A stretch of DNA of 64,000 bases from Condylostoma magnum (lineage: Eukaryota; Ciliophora; Heterotrichea; Heterotrichida; Condylostomatidae): NCBI GenBank assembly GCA_920105805.1, contig CAKKTI010000002.1, forward strand, positions 62,001-126,000, given 5' to 3'. Under the pieces are notes generated by a model that did not search any database, was not told where the DNA came from, and saw only the letters and a program-made list of their open reading frames with translations. The position numbers and the translations under genes are program-made. Position 1 is the first letter of the stretch. Each line of letters opens with the position of its first letter. Positions 10,484 through 23,950 of the stretch are shown here, in pieces.

Positions 10484-13400
10484 ATGGAATTCAGCGTCAA
10501 AGCTCTCCTGATTTGTCTAGTTTTAGCTCAAAGCATAAATACAACTAGCTCTAACTAAAAGCTCTTTACTTCAAATTGTCCTGCCGGATAAATGTAAGCT
10601 GAGTCTTATCAGTGCACTTCAAAATGCCCTTCGGAATTCATTCAATCTAATGGAAAGTGTGTCCTTATGAATCCACAGGGAAAGGTGCTTGATATACAGT
10701 TCTCTCATGAACTTGCTATTGATTAGAGCCCATCAGATACTGATCGAAACTTCTATCCCAATAATACCCCTGATCTGCAATGTGACTGTGGATAAGCTAT
10801 CTCATAAGGTAATATTATTAAGCTACCGCAGGATAATTAATAGATAAGGATCAATTCCTCATATACAGCTGCTCTTTGGATCAAAATATAAACCATTTCT
10901 AGTGATTTTGTCTTATTTTAGTAAAATAAAATGTCCCTGAGCATTATATAAGACTAAAATTAATAACAGCTAGTATATCAGTATCAAGGGGATTAAGAGG
11001 ATACTTTAATAAGGGATAGAGGTTGATGGTTTAACGCAACTTAGGATTGAATTTAAATTACTCTAGTAGTTAAATTTAATAATAGCCTTACTGAGCCAAG
11101 AACAAACATTAGTGGGTATTAAAATGGATAACTGAAGCTATAGTCTAGCCAAAATCACCCTCATAGATTAGAATAGCACCCTAAAGACTTAAATATCTGC
11201 TTTCCTACGTCCAGTAGTCACCTTATAGTAAGAATTTACTCATTTTAGTTATGAAATGTAGCAAAAACAGCTCAATTTATACAAGAAATATCAGCTTATA
11301 AAGAGGCTTAAAGGGTACCAAAAGACTGCGATTTATAGTAATTAACTAAATATTTAGAATGTCCTCAGTTGAAAGACTACAACAAAGCAGATAGAAGATT
11401 ATAACCTTGTAGCGGAAGTAATGTGTATCTTGAGAACAACACTTGCATATCAAAATTAAGTCCTGATTAGGATCCAGAGAGGTGGAAGATTAGATATGTT
11501 TTTGATTAAGACAAGGATACATACGATAATGTTTATTAAATGTAGATTCAAGCTCATAAAAAGGCCACAAATGAGCCTAGCTTCCAATAAGGCCTCAACT
11601 TTGTTGATACAGAAGATCATTATGTTGAGTTATCTTCACTATCTGAGTATTAATTTATTGGGCCGCTTTCAATTACTATTCAATGCAAGCCTGCTTTAGT
11701 TTCAAATAATATATAGTTTCTTTTGGATATGCACAATCACCAATATCAGTATATAAGAATAACAGTGAAATATAGATTTGAATATGCAGTGAAATCATAT
11801 ACTTGAATATAAAGGTAAGTTTAAAGTGCTTACATTACACCAAATGAGTGGTACTCAATAACTGCGGTTTACAATAACACAAATGATTTATTAATATATG
11901 TAAACGGCAGTTTAGATGGGTTAGTCACCTAAACTAACTATTTCATCTCCCCTCATAATTACTAATACATAAGAATAGGTAATAATGCATAAGGCGATTA
12001 ATTTGTTGGAATTATCTCCGTAGTGTAATTAGAAAATGAAGAGTACAATAGTACAAAAGTTGAGCATCTTTACTAAACTATTTTTTGCGAAAATGATCTA
12101 ACTAAGATTCCAGTCTAAGATTCCTGTATAACTGCATGTACTGCCAGTTAGTATATAGTAAATAATGAATGCACTGATAATGCTTCATATGATAAAAGAG
12201 GTTTTTTCGAATTTTCTAGCGATTAGGAATACTATGTAGATTATTTGACATAAGAAAAAGCAATAATCAAAGGATCAGATATGTCGTCTGACAGCAATGA
12301 CCCTGATTTTGACTCAGTTGAAGTAGGACTTAAATTCACAGATTACAATCAATACTTAGAGATAGATTATAGTCATTCTTTGCCAACCTAATCAACTTGG
12401 GTTTTCTCATCCTGGGTTAAGTAAAGTTCGTAATTTATTGGAAGAGGTAATTTACTATCCTAAGCTGCTAGAAATAAAAGATCTGGAGTAATTATAGAAG
12501 TAACTGTATCCGATTTAAACGTAATATTTTTAACTGAGAATAATAATGATATTACAGTTAATCTATAAGGCCTTTAGCATGATGACTGAAACCATTTAAT
12601 TATAATTGTTTAAACTAGTAGTGTGGATTAATTTCTTAATAATTAATAAATAGATAGTTAAACTATTTAGACAAGCAAGCCTTAGCTACTAGATGAAATA
12701 AACAACAACTATGAGATGATATTTGGAAAAGGATTAGGAAGTACCTTAGCTCCATTTTACATATATTATATTGATATATATTAATCCCCTTCACCTTTAT
12801 CATACTATTTGTAAGACATTTGTGAGCTAATTAACGATGGAATATGCTTCGATTATTGCTATGTAGGAGGGAAGTTTGCGGATGGATTATGCATAGTTAA
12901 TCCTGTGTGGAAGATTTAATTCATTTTTGATGAGGATAAAGACACACATCTTGACTTATTCGAATAAGAAAGGATATCAAAGCACAGTAAATCGCCTATT
13001 TATCAAACGGAGTAAGGATACCACTTTTAAGACTAATAAATGCTGGTAACTAATTAAAGCTTTTAGTATTACTTTTTTAATTCTTTTACTATAAGTACTT
13101 GAATTAAAGATGATTTGAACAGTACTTCAGGTGTAGTATTCAAATTAGATCTCATGAATTAAAATACAGTAATTCTAAGACATGATAACAATACTCTTAT
13201 ACTCGAATTGGAGCCTGATTAAGGTGATACTATTAATTTAAGTGGAAATATAGCACTAAACGAATGATTGCATGTTGTTATAACTTCTGATAATTAAATT
13301 CGAGCTAATAAGCTATATGTAAATGCAAATATGCTTGCTACATCTACAACAAGCTCATAATTTGACATTCAAAGGGGGCACCAAATCCTTACAATTGGAA

Positions 13401-16400
13401 ATAGCTTAGATGAAAACTCACCTTTTAATGGATATATCTATTCACTTGGTTTCTATGACTACGAGTTTTCTGAGTTTGCAATAGAAGAACACTTCAAGTG
13501 TAGGTATTACAACTATGATACACTAGATGACAGTTGTTTTGCTCCATGCGATGCCGGCTACTATCTTATCTCTGAGTAATGCATTCAAATAAACAGTCCT
13601 GACTAAGGGGGATCAGAATGGGAGGTTCATTTCAAATTCGATACAGATAAACTAGTTTATGATGATAATAATTTCGAGATCTTTCTTGGTTAAGCGGTGG
13701 GAAGTGACTAAACTTATGAGCCTGTGTTTGTATAAGATTTAGGATTATACTTCAACGATAATATGCATGAAGCAAATTTTTCAACTCATTCAAATTACGT
13801 TTTTGGGCAAAATTTTAGTATTTGTATTTGGTTATCTACTCAATAAGGAGGAACTCTTTTGAATAAACAGTACTAGTTTTACGACAACTAATTTGCTTTA
13901 TCGTATATTGTGCCAGATTTTAAATTTGTGAGAAAGTTTTAATATTTTGAAGTTGAGATAATAGGTACTTCTCCTGTAGCTCCTTATCTATGGTAATATT
14001 TTTGCACTACTTAGGAAAATGGAGATTCAGTAAGCATATATATCAATGAATTTTAAGTCATTTAGTAATCATACTCTGCCTAATATGCTGTTTTTGATGA
14101 AAAGGATAGATTCTTAATGTAATTAGGCCACTTAAGTAGTACTAATAATTATTTCGGATATATATACAGCTTAGAAATGTATCCGGTTGCTTTATCATTA
14201 TCTTAGATAGCATAATCTGCATTACCTTGCCTGAATGATAAATTCTGGTATTTCACAAACTAATGTGTTCCTTTTTGTGATAATGGGTATTTCATATAAA
14301 ACTACGATTGTGCATAACATGATGGCGTACTATAAGAAACTACTAATACATTCTGAAGATCTGACTGGACATTTGATTAAGATTTATTAGAATATGACTC
14401 AACTATTGGAGGTTCATTTAGCTTATAAGCAGGTTTCTATATATTTCTGACCAATATGTTGGCCCTCCACAGAAGTTATCAAAGTTCAACTGCTAGTAAG
14501 CTATGTTGTAGGAACATACCTGTGATACTTTTGTAGGGAGTTCTCATCTCTCCCACTGCTGTATATCAAGACGCTCAACTACAAATATCTCCCATCACAC
14601 TCATTTCCGTATTTAGACTAAACTAGTTTTATAATAAGCAGGTTTCTTAGGTAAATCAAACTCTATCCATAACCCTACTTTTGTATAAGATGAAGGGTTA
14701 CTATTTGCATCTCCTTAGCTACTAACAGCTAAACCTTCATATGCTTAAGTAATCCACCCTGATTTTTATATTGGGGCTTGAGTAAAACCTCTTTAAAATA
14801 ATTCCAATACAATTATAAGCAAGGCCTCTCCTGAAGCAAACCAGTTTCTAAGTTTATCGTATACTAATGGAAGTTATGCTTTTGAGCTAAGCACACCAGA
14901 TTTTACAATCTCTGTATAAGACCCTGAAACTAATAATGCTTGAGCTTATGTTGCAGTAGCAAGTAATGGAAATAGGAGTACTACTCTTTATATCAATATC
15001 CAATCTAGGGATGTCGATGATGGAACATATGCTAATTTCGTAGATATTAAAGAGAATTACTAATTTAGCGTTGGTGGCTAGTTCAATTGCTGTTATTTTG
15101 AAGGGTATATTTACTAAGTAGCAATTTTAATTGGTGGCACTAGCCCTTTTGATCACAATTAGAGCTTTTATCCCTGCAGGTGGTCGTCTTAAGTTTTGAT
15201 AAATCATAGTTAATGCATTGATGACTGTATAAGCTAGGTAATACGTCAAGGAGTTTGCGATGAGCCAGCGGATGAATGTGACGGAGAATGAGAAATCGAT
15301 CTTTGGTTTGATTTAGATTTACCTAAATATATAAGTAGTTGTAATTCAGAGTATATAGCTTATTTGGGAAGAAATGATTCTGTAGAACCTAGAGAGCCAT
15401 AATTTGTACAGGAATAAGGGCTATTGTTTTCTTAAAATGGAGAATTTGTAACAATTTCCAATGAAACTGAGTTTATGATAAATTCAACTGTTACTGTAAG
15501 TATGTGGTTTAAATCATTAAGTACTCAAAAGCTCCCTTTACTATTTAAGACAGATTGGTACTAGGATTATTATTTAATAATCTATTGTGAGAATAGTTTA
15601 ATTACTACTAAATAAAGTGTTATGTCTTAAGAAGATTAGTATGATTAAACTTATGATAACTCAGATTGGGTTAATTATACAGTATCCTTAGACACTCAGC
15701 AAATAAATGTGTATATAAATGGTATAAACAAGCATAGCTAGACTACAGCCTGGCCACAATTTATAGAATAGGACAAAAATTATGACTTTTATATAGGATT
15801 TGATAAAATAACTTCCTTTTAAGGGTACATTTACTCTGCATAAATCCGGAGAGATAATCCCTTATCAGGCAGCAATTATACATTTAACGTCTGCAGACTA
15901 ACAACCTAAATTTATTATGAACTAGAATGTGTTTATTACTTATGCTTAGAGGAAAATGAATATCTAATAAATGGAGCTTGTGAAGTAAAACCATCTCCAA
16001 GTCAAGATACCCAAAGATGAACCGTTTCTTTATAATTTGATTAATCAAATCAATAAGTTTATACAGATCAAGTAAACGGAGAATTATAGCTCGTAAATGG
16101 CACAACATATCAAGATGATAACGAAGATGCAGAGTGGAATTGCAACGAAGGACTAAGGTTTTAATAGAATACTAACAACTAAGCAGTATTTCTCTTCCTG
16201 AATGCATATCAATTTAATGAAAGTTTTACAATTGCTATGTGGATATTCCCATTTTCTGATAATTCCTTTAATTTGGCTTTAGTAAAAAAATCAGAATCAG
16301 CTACAATTTAAATTTCCAGACAGGATAAAAAGTATGAGTTTTTAATGGAGTGGGAAACTGCTAATCAAATAAGTGTTTTATCAGAGGATACACAGAGTAA

Positions 16401-19400
16401 CTGAACTTATGCTGTCTTTACCTCTACTCCAAATACTACACTGTAGATTTATCTAAATGGTTAATTAAATAAAACAGAAACTTAAGTATAATCAAGCGTA
16501 TTTGCTGATTCCAAATAAAATTATGAGTTTATGTTGGGTAATCATTCAGATTTTAATGGATGGGATGGATTTATTAAATCTATAGAGTTCTTTGCAGAAG
16601 TTAAATCTAATACATGGGTGTAAAGTAGTTATTATCCCTGTGGTAATCCATTATAGTATTGGCAATTATATGATAAAACTTGTAGTGAAGTTTGCTCTGA
16701 TAATAAGATTTTAGTTAATTCAGAATGTAATGAAATAAGTAATAATCACTCGTGGTAGGCAATATGAGAATTTACTGAAGATTCTTAGTCATTTGATAGC
16801 AATGGTTATGTAATCAATCAGGGCCTAACAGATTAAGTTGAAAATCATTCTGATCCGGTATTTATTTAAGATTAAGGATTCTAATTTGATAGTTCCTGTA
16901 ATGTAATGAAAGTAGATGAAAGTACAGTCTCATTGCTCTAGGAAAACTATTCAATCGGTCTTTGGGTAAAATTGAATGGAAGTGATGATATGGTAATCTA
17001 CAGAAAAGCTTCGTATGATTAAAATAATATAATATAAGTAGATCAAACTGCATAAAAGTTCAGATTCACTATGAAATGGCTTTAAGTTAATATAATGTAG
17101 GTAGATGCTCCTTCTGATTAAAATTGGAACTTTATTCTAGTATCTTCGAATAATATCAGATAAGTAACCTTAACAGTGAATGGAGTAAAAGTTGATGAAG
17201 AAGAGGATAGTAGCGTAGAAATATTCAAAGATGTTTAAACTAATTATACTCACTCATTAGGGGGGTTGTATATGAGTTATAATGTATTAAAGGGAAACAT
17301 TTATGGGTTATACATTTTCAGTAGTGCTGATTATCAGTCCTTGATTACAACATACTACGATAAGTGTAGGCTAGTTTATTAGTGAAATAATTATTTAGAT
17401 TGCATAAACATATGTGATAAAGAATTTAGGGTAAACAATACTTGCTTAGATAAGGAAAATGTAGATAATGAAATAATAAATTGGGATATTTAGTTTACTT
17501 TTAACAATGATGAAGACGAGTAAACGAATATCAATCAAGAAGATATTGTTGCCTATGTAGGAAACAATAGTATAAAGCCAGACTTCATATAAAATGAAGG
17601 GTACTCATTTACTAATGACTCGTAATACATAGATATTTCCCCGAAGTTTGGCTTAAAGCTTCCTTAAGCTTTAACAATTTCTTTATGGATTAAATCGGAC
17701 TAAATTGATATTGAAAGACCTATAATGGTAAAAGCATTAGACAATGATTAATTATACTTAAAAATCTTGTAGGACTCTGAATATTATGTAGTGAAAATTA
17801 AATAATATGAATCGATTTAAACTATATAAACTGAATCAATAGAATAAAACTGAACTTATATTAGCTATACAAGAGGAGATACTTAAATGATATACATAAA
17901 TGGTCTATTGAAGAAAAAAGAATAAATAGATTTTGAATTTACTGATCAAATTAATTAATATAGCTTTACACTAGGAAATGATGCATAAAAAGGCTTTAGA
18001 GGAAATATTTATGAGCTCTTCATTTAATAGCTATAGATGGATTCACTTTAAGTAAAACAACAGTTTGATAGATGCGATTCAAGGATTATGTATACTAATT
18101 AATGCTGCTTAATGTATGACCTTATTATACATTCAGGAAAGTGTAATTGTCCTGAGAATAGTACACCTGATGAACCTATAAATAGTTGTAAATGCAATAG
18201 CAGCTATTCTCCTAATGGAGGTTAATGTACAATGGGTGATAGCGGCTTCACTAACGATGAAATTTCAATTATATATGATGCCTAATAGAATAGACTTCAT
18301 ATTGACTTTGAATGAAGCGTACAAGATTACTTAACTCTGAATTGTCCGGATATATTCAAAACTTAAACACTTTTACAATTTGGAGCAAATTATAGTTGTT
18401 TTTGGAAGTCTTCATAAAGTTTACTTGTATAGTTTTCCGATTTAGGAATTTTAAGCCTTGATTCAATAAAATTGGAAGCTTCAAATATATAAAAGATGAA
18501 TCCATAAGGAGAGTATTCATTTGAGACGTTAATAAAAGATTTTTAAGTAGTTAATTAGATTCCTCCATTTGCTTCAATATCAGCTCCTAAATATTTCTCA
18601 AAATAATGTGGAGAAGATTACCTGATCATTGATGGATCGTCTTCATTTGGGCGCTATGGAAACTTAACTTATAAGTGATCTTTAGTAGGATAAGGTATTA
18701 AAAAGGCATAAAAGTATTAAAGCATAGATTAATCAGTCCTTTTTGTGGAGTTAGAAGATATATAAGAAGGTACAATGTTAGTAACCTTACAACTAACTTC
18801 TGAACTATTATAACAAAATCAGAAATCAAGTACTACTTTTGAAATACAAATCGTAAGTAATCCAATTCCTATCTTTACCTTTTTGGCTCCTAACACAATA
18901 CTAGTGAATAAAAATAAGGACATCTAAATTAAAACTTAAATTAATTGGTGTGGACTCGTGGAATAAGACATTGATTGAATAACAGATGATCTCTAATTCG
19001 TGAAGTAAACTAAAAGTATTTTGGTATAAAAGGAATATTTAAAAGCAGGGAGTAATTACGAAATAACTGCTGTTATATAAAATTACTAAGTAGATTCTAG
19101 TATTAATTTATTCGTAGAAGTACAAAATCCTGTTGTAGTTTTAGATAGATCAAGCTCTACAATAACGAATTAAAAGGATTTTATTATAAGTTCTATGTCA
19201 TACAATCCTGATGATATAAATGAATAAATTTCTATATAATTTACTTGCTTTTAATATAGCTTAGGTAACTAATGTACTAAATAGGATGGCACTGAATTAG
19301 TAGCTATACAATAATAGGATTAATTTGTGATTAGGCAAGCAGAGTTAAGCATTGGACTTAAATTTAGTATTCAAGTAGAGGTTTTTACCAGAGATGGGAG

Positions 19401-21615
19401 AAGTAAAAGTGAAATTTTAGATTTTACTGTAGATTTTATTGAAAGCGATACTTAAATACAGTATTCTAGCCAGATTTATAAAGCATAAAATGAATTAATA
19501 CTATATCTAATAAATGATGACTAAGCGTAATATAGTATTACATTTGAGCAGATTTAAGGATAGAATAATCTCTAGTTTTAACATTTTAGTGGTATAATAT
19601 TTATAAATAATGTGAACTAAGGAGAAATTTATGATTTTATAGTAAATGTATCATTTTAAAGCACTGTACAACAGCATTTTATTAAGTTAGAAACTTACAG
19701 ATAGCCAAAGCCATTTTAAATAGAATTAAAAAAGCTAAATAATCCCTATTTTAATGAAGTCGTTATATTCTGCTCAAATTAAGTCTTCTAACATCCTCCT
19801 TATTTATACTTTTATAGTTACTAACTGTAAGCAAGTGATATTAATTTAAGTGGGATTAATAAAGGACTTTATTTAATCTAACTACCCGATAGCATTAATC
19901 AAATCAATCTAAAGGTTTGCGAATATACCGATGAATGCTTATAATAAAAAACAGACCTGAATTTTTAGCTTAGTAAACATACAGAATTAAATGATTAATA
20001 AATAGAAAACATATTTGCTAATTCGAAATCTTAATAGGAATTAATCAATACTTCTGTAGTAATACTAAATAATCAGTAAATAGATACTTAAAACTTGAAT
20101 TCACTATAAAATACAATCAGTTCAATCTTTTTAGAAAAAGGAAGCTAACTAGATGATTCAACTACTAATGAATTTCTATAAGTTTTAAATTTGATAACAT
20201 CCTAAGAAAACTCCTCAATTTAAAATCTATAAAACATGCTGGATGTTGGGCTATAAATAACTACGGATAGTAATGTATAAGACTAATAATCAGTATTTAG
20301 AAATTTCTCATCGATTTTGAAAAATAATTCCTCGAAAATGACAACAAACTAATAAGTTGAGGATGTATCCAAAAAAGTAATTTAAATAGGCAGAAATTTA
20401 GCGCTTAAAATGCCTCCTTAATAAACTGATTAAGTAGTTTAGATTGACGACGATATTATAATCTAGAAACGACAGGCATGCTACTTTAAAAATGCCTAAA
20501 TTATTCTGAATAATTCAAATATTCAATTTCCTAAGCGGATATGAGATTGCAAAGAGTATAATCTAACATTTTAATAATTTACAATGTATGTTGAAGAACC
20601 TTCACCTTAGTTTAGAATATTACAGGATTTATCTGAAGACAATAATAGTAGAATTTTATTCCCACCTGAAGGATTTGACCCAACATCTGATGAAGATGAT
20701 GAGGGAGAGAGCTATTATAATACAGGATGTATATTTGCCCAAAAGGTATAAGATAAAGTTTTTAAATAAGCAGGATATGAATGTTATAATGATGAAGGAA
20801 TTGACTGTTAAATTTACTCAATAGAAAAAGAGACCATAAGGATAATTCATAGCAAACCTGGCATCTTCCTAATATAAGAATCATAAATTTACTAGGAGTA
20901 AGAATAGAAATGAATCAAAATTACTAAAGATTAGAAAGAAGACTGTGAAAGAAGTTATAACGGGATATACTCCTTATGCCTATAAGTTGGAGTTTTATCA
21001 GTTCCATTAGTAATAATTCTAATTAAAAGCAAAAATACATAAGTTATAGAATGGATTCAAACTCAAAGAGATTAAAATAGTGGAGCTTAAGTTACAATAA
21101 ATAAGGAAAATGAAGACAATGAGAATCCTCCTTTGCAATCAAACAAAGACGATAATATGACTTCACATTAGAATAATAAAATTTTAGGTGTTTTTACTTT
21201 GTAAAATTTACCCTAATTAATCAGAAGATATTACGTAGTGTGGACTAATATAATAATTAGTAGTAATTTAGTGATATGACTTTATTTAATCATTAATGAG
21301 GATGAAGGCCATCATGATTAAGCTTTTGATTCCTATACTGGATTTGACTTTTTATACTGTTTAGCTGCTTGCATTATAGCTTAAATAAATTACCTTGCAT
21401 TCTAAATTTGCATCAGAAAGCCATCGACAAAAGTTATTATTATTCTATGGGGATGCTTACTTTCAATATAGATAATAAGTGTAGCTATTTTCACATTCTA
21501 AAAGTGCTTGATTGCAGTAGATTTAATGAGTATTGGGCTTTTAGTGAATTTGATGATAGAAGGTTTGATTATTTCAACCTTGAGATGGGTAATCAAATTC
21601 TTAGTAAGTAGGTAG
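10484..21615 (+). CDS. Giant LamG/REJ surface protein with membrane bundle
   Basis: Starts MEFSVKALLICLVLA, a signal peptide, then Cys-rich knots alternate with about ten LamG/concanavalin-like modules, each opening with a W-x-hydrophobic-x-F strand (WKIQFIFDEDKD, WEVHFKFDTDK, WTVSLQFDQ). From about 18240 follows a Cys-containing REJ-like region (ISAPKYFSKQCGEDYLIIDG), as in polycystin-1 relatives. About five hydrophobic helices fill the last ~220 residues, ending WVIKFLVSR. Start and end are out of register by 209 bases; removing the insert at 14433-14641 gives exactly 3,640 codons. Ends in tandem TAG TAA. Likely a cell-surface adhesion or sensory receptor; the ligand is unknown. I see no convincing GPS motif or PLAT domain. 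Confidence 0.88.
14425..14647 (+). repeat. 209-bp intervening sequence between 14-bp direct repeats
   Basis: The 14-mer ataagcaggtttct occurs at 14425-14438 and again at 14634-14647. The 209 bases between the copies break the reading frame of LamG module 6. Excision between the repeats restores SFSLQAGFLGKSNS and a normal module like its neighbours. The natural cut gives a GT...AG segment, 14433-14641 (gtttctatat...aataagcag). It is therefore either a spliced intron, unusually long if this is a heterotrich with tiny introns, or an IES-like element or other insertion with a target duplication. The ends show no inverted repeat. Confidence 0.8.
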
Positions 21616-22231
21616 TAATATAATCATTGACATTATATACATAGTTAAATTCGTTTTATTAGAGAATTCTAAGCCTAATAATTAGTTGTATTATTGAATA
21701 AAAAGTTTAAGATAAAACTGTGTAGTCAAGTACTTTTAAAAATATTAAGTTATATATTTTTAATCTATCAAAAAATTAATAAATATTCTATAATACCTAG
21801 AAAATAATTACCGTTACTCCTATCTAAACAAAACATTCATTATTCTAGAACTGCGTAAAGCAACAATACAACAATTTTTGTCTTTGGAGGTTAAAAAGAG
21901 CCATCCTTAAATAAAACTCTTCAGCAGCTCTCAATACATAAATCTATACAAACCACAAGCATCAACTATACAAAATATTTATTCCTTCCTAACATTCGTA
22001 ATAAAACTTTAAAAGATAATTAAAATAAATCAAACATTAAACAGTACAGATTAGAAGACACTTAGCATAGCTTTTTATATTACTAACACTTATAGTGTAA
22101 TTTAAAATAGGCTATAACACCATACAGCATAGTAAAATAGATAACAAAGGGAAATTATCAATTTTAGCCTGGTATTATTATATATAAATGCAACTAACAC
22201 AGACTAAACTTTTAGTGCTTATAACAAATAA
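21616..22231. other. AT-rich gap, no supported gene
   Basis: Follows the stop of the giant gene. Open frames exist on both strands, but none shows a motif or a convincing start, so I see no gene here that I can defend. Confidence 0.4.
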
Positions 22232-22510
22232 TCACATTCCACCCATACCAAATCTTTCACAGTCTCTTTCATTAAATTCCAGGCAATAAGGAATACAATG
22301 CTCCTTGAAAAACTCTTTTGTAAAAATTGTATTAGGATCAAATATAAGTGCAAGAACAGTTACCATTTCAGGAGTACCAGGTACTTCTACAGCTAAATTA
22401 TTCCTTTTATAACTTTTTCTCTTCTAACTGTTACACTAATCCCTAGTACTTATATCTCGAGAAATAGCACTATTGAGATATTCTTAACTATTAGCTTTAT
22501 TTTACAATTT
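22232..22510 (-). CDS. Hypothetical protein fragment, Cys-rich end
   Basis: A coding-like minus-strand stretch containing VPGTPEMVTVLALIFDP and then a Cys-rich end with CERFGMGGM before TGA 22232-22234. Its end resembles the tail of the 23081-23806 gene (KERFGFG), so it may be a partial paralogue. No in-frame ATG lies close upstream, so the 5' limit is arbitrary and the piece may be a fragment. Function unknown. Confidence 0.35.
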
Positions 22511-22626
22511 AAGTCTCTTTAAAACTATAATCGATAGAAAAATATCGAATAACTGTATATTCCAGAAAGAATAAAGCTAAATAAACTAAAAATTATGTGG
22601 GAAAATCCAAAATAAAATTTACAATA

Positions 22627-22995
22627 ATGTTGTAATTATTGGCTTTAAATTGTAATTTATGAAGTAAAACAGAGTCGTTTCGCAAGTAAATAGTGCTTAA
22701 TAGCTGCTATGATTCTCAGAATATGTAAATAACGTCCTAATAAAATTTTAATTTTTTCTATAGATTGATTAATTTCGAAAATATTTCTCAAATTAACACC
22801 CTAAATAAACAAATTAATCAAATCAAGGCAGCATTAGAATAAAGTAAAGTAACTCCTAGACCTAAACAAACCAATAAAACTTGCGAAATCGATTATTTCT
22901 TTAATATTTGTACCAACTTACCATTTATAGATTTTTTTGATAATTATAGGGACTAATCTAACACTAGACAAGAGTATGCATTGACAATTAGATGA
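22627..22995 (+). CDS. Hypothetical protein, 122 aa
   Basis: An ORF from ATG 22627 to TGA 22993-22995 containing a short coiled-coil-like stretch (ISQINTLNKQINQIKAALEQ) and then ICTNLPFIDFFDNYRD. The composition is protein-like, but the opposite strand is also open. It converges on the 23081-23806 gene, 85 bp away. No family recognised. Confidence 0.4.
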
Positions 22996-23080
22996 ATTAT
23001 TATAATGATTACTATCTAATTACTCTAGGATTGGCAACTTCAGCTATCAAGTCGACTTTGAAATACTACTTTAATGCATT

Positions 23081-23806
23081 TCAGGGTCTATTGCAGGCTT
23101 CAAAATGATCGCTATAGTCACAACACCCGAATCCAAATCTTTCCTTTAAGTCATTAATAGGTACATCCTCGAAAATAAGGTCAATAAAAGTAGGCCAATA
23201 TTGCTGCACCTGATTAGAAAGGAAACTTTTAAAATAGTCATTATTAAAACTGCCCTTACCTCTGAAAGAATTATACCTGTGGTGCGGATCATAGTAAGTA
23301 GAAGCTTAATTAGCTAGATAATGATCAGACCGTATATCAGCTACCAATTTATTAAAAATTCTAGATCGGACATCACTTTGCCTAATGTTAGAAAAGAGAC
23401 CTTTGGCTGGCATTTTTTAGCCCTATATACACCGAATTAACTTTTTTATGTTTCTAATCAATCTAGACCTAACAATTTCCTTTTTAATACACTAGCTTTT
23501 CTGTTAGAATAACATACTATCTACAATATCAGAAGTTCATTTGCTTTTAGGACGGCCAGTTTTTTTAGGCTCAAATACAGGATAATCTTCATAAGGGTTC
23601 ATGACCATATCAATACTCTCATCGTCCTCTAGCCTCTCATCTATGCTGATATGATATTCATTGAAGAACTCCTAGCTGAGATTACCATAGTTAGTAGGAA
23701 TACTATTAATCGATGTGCTTTGAGATGATTCACTCTCTGTTTAAAATGGAATATAAGCATCTAGTTGCAATCCGCAGTCCATTACTTAGCTCAGATAACT
23801 CTCCAT
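23081..23806 (-). CDS. Hypothetical protein with AT-hook-like motif, 241 aa
   Basis: From ATG 23806 (MESYLSQVMDCG) to TGA 23081-23083. An acidic, Ser-rich N-terminal half is followed by KKTGRPKSK, which resembles an AT-hook (GRP core with basic flanks), then a basic helical part and an aromatic C-terminus ending with FGFGCCDYSDHFEACNRP. The motif suggests DNA or nuclear binding, but this is only an inference. It is 144 bp downstream of the DHHC gene on the same strand. Confidence 0.55.
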
Positions 23807-23950
23807 TATGATCTTGGTTTTAAAATATCGAAAAAACTAAGGCTCTAAAAATGAAAGACTTAATTAGGCTTTATGTATTGTTTCTATGTATTGATTCATA
23901 CTCCTTATCAGTGATTTTACAAGGGAAAGTAGTATAGGAGATGAGAAAAA

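Noticed and set aside
14433-14641. Transposon with terminal inverted repeats
   Set aside because: The insert ends are not inverted copies of each other and no transposase-like frame fits in 209 bp; only the flanking direct repeat is real.
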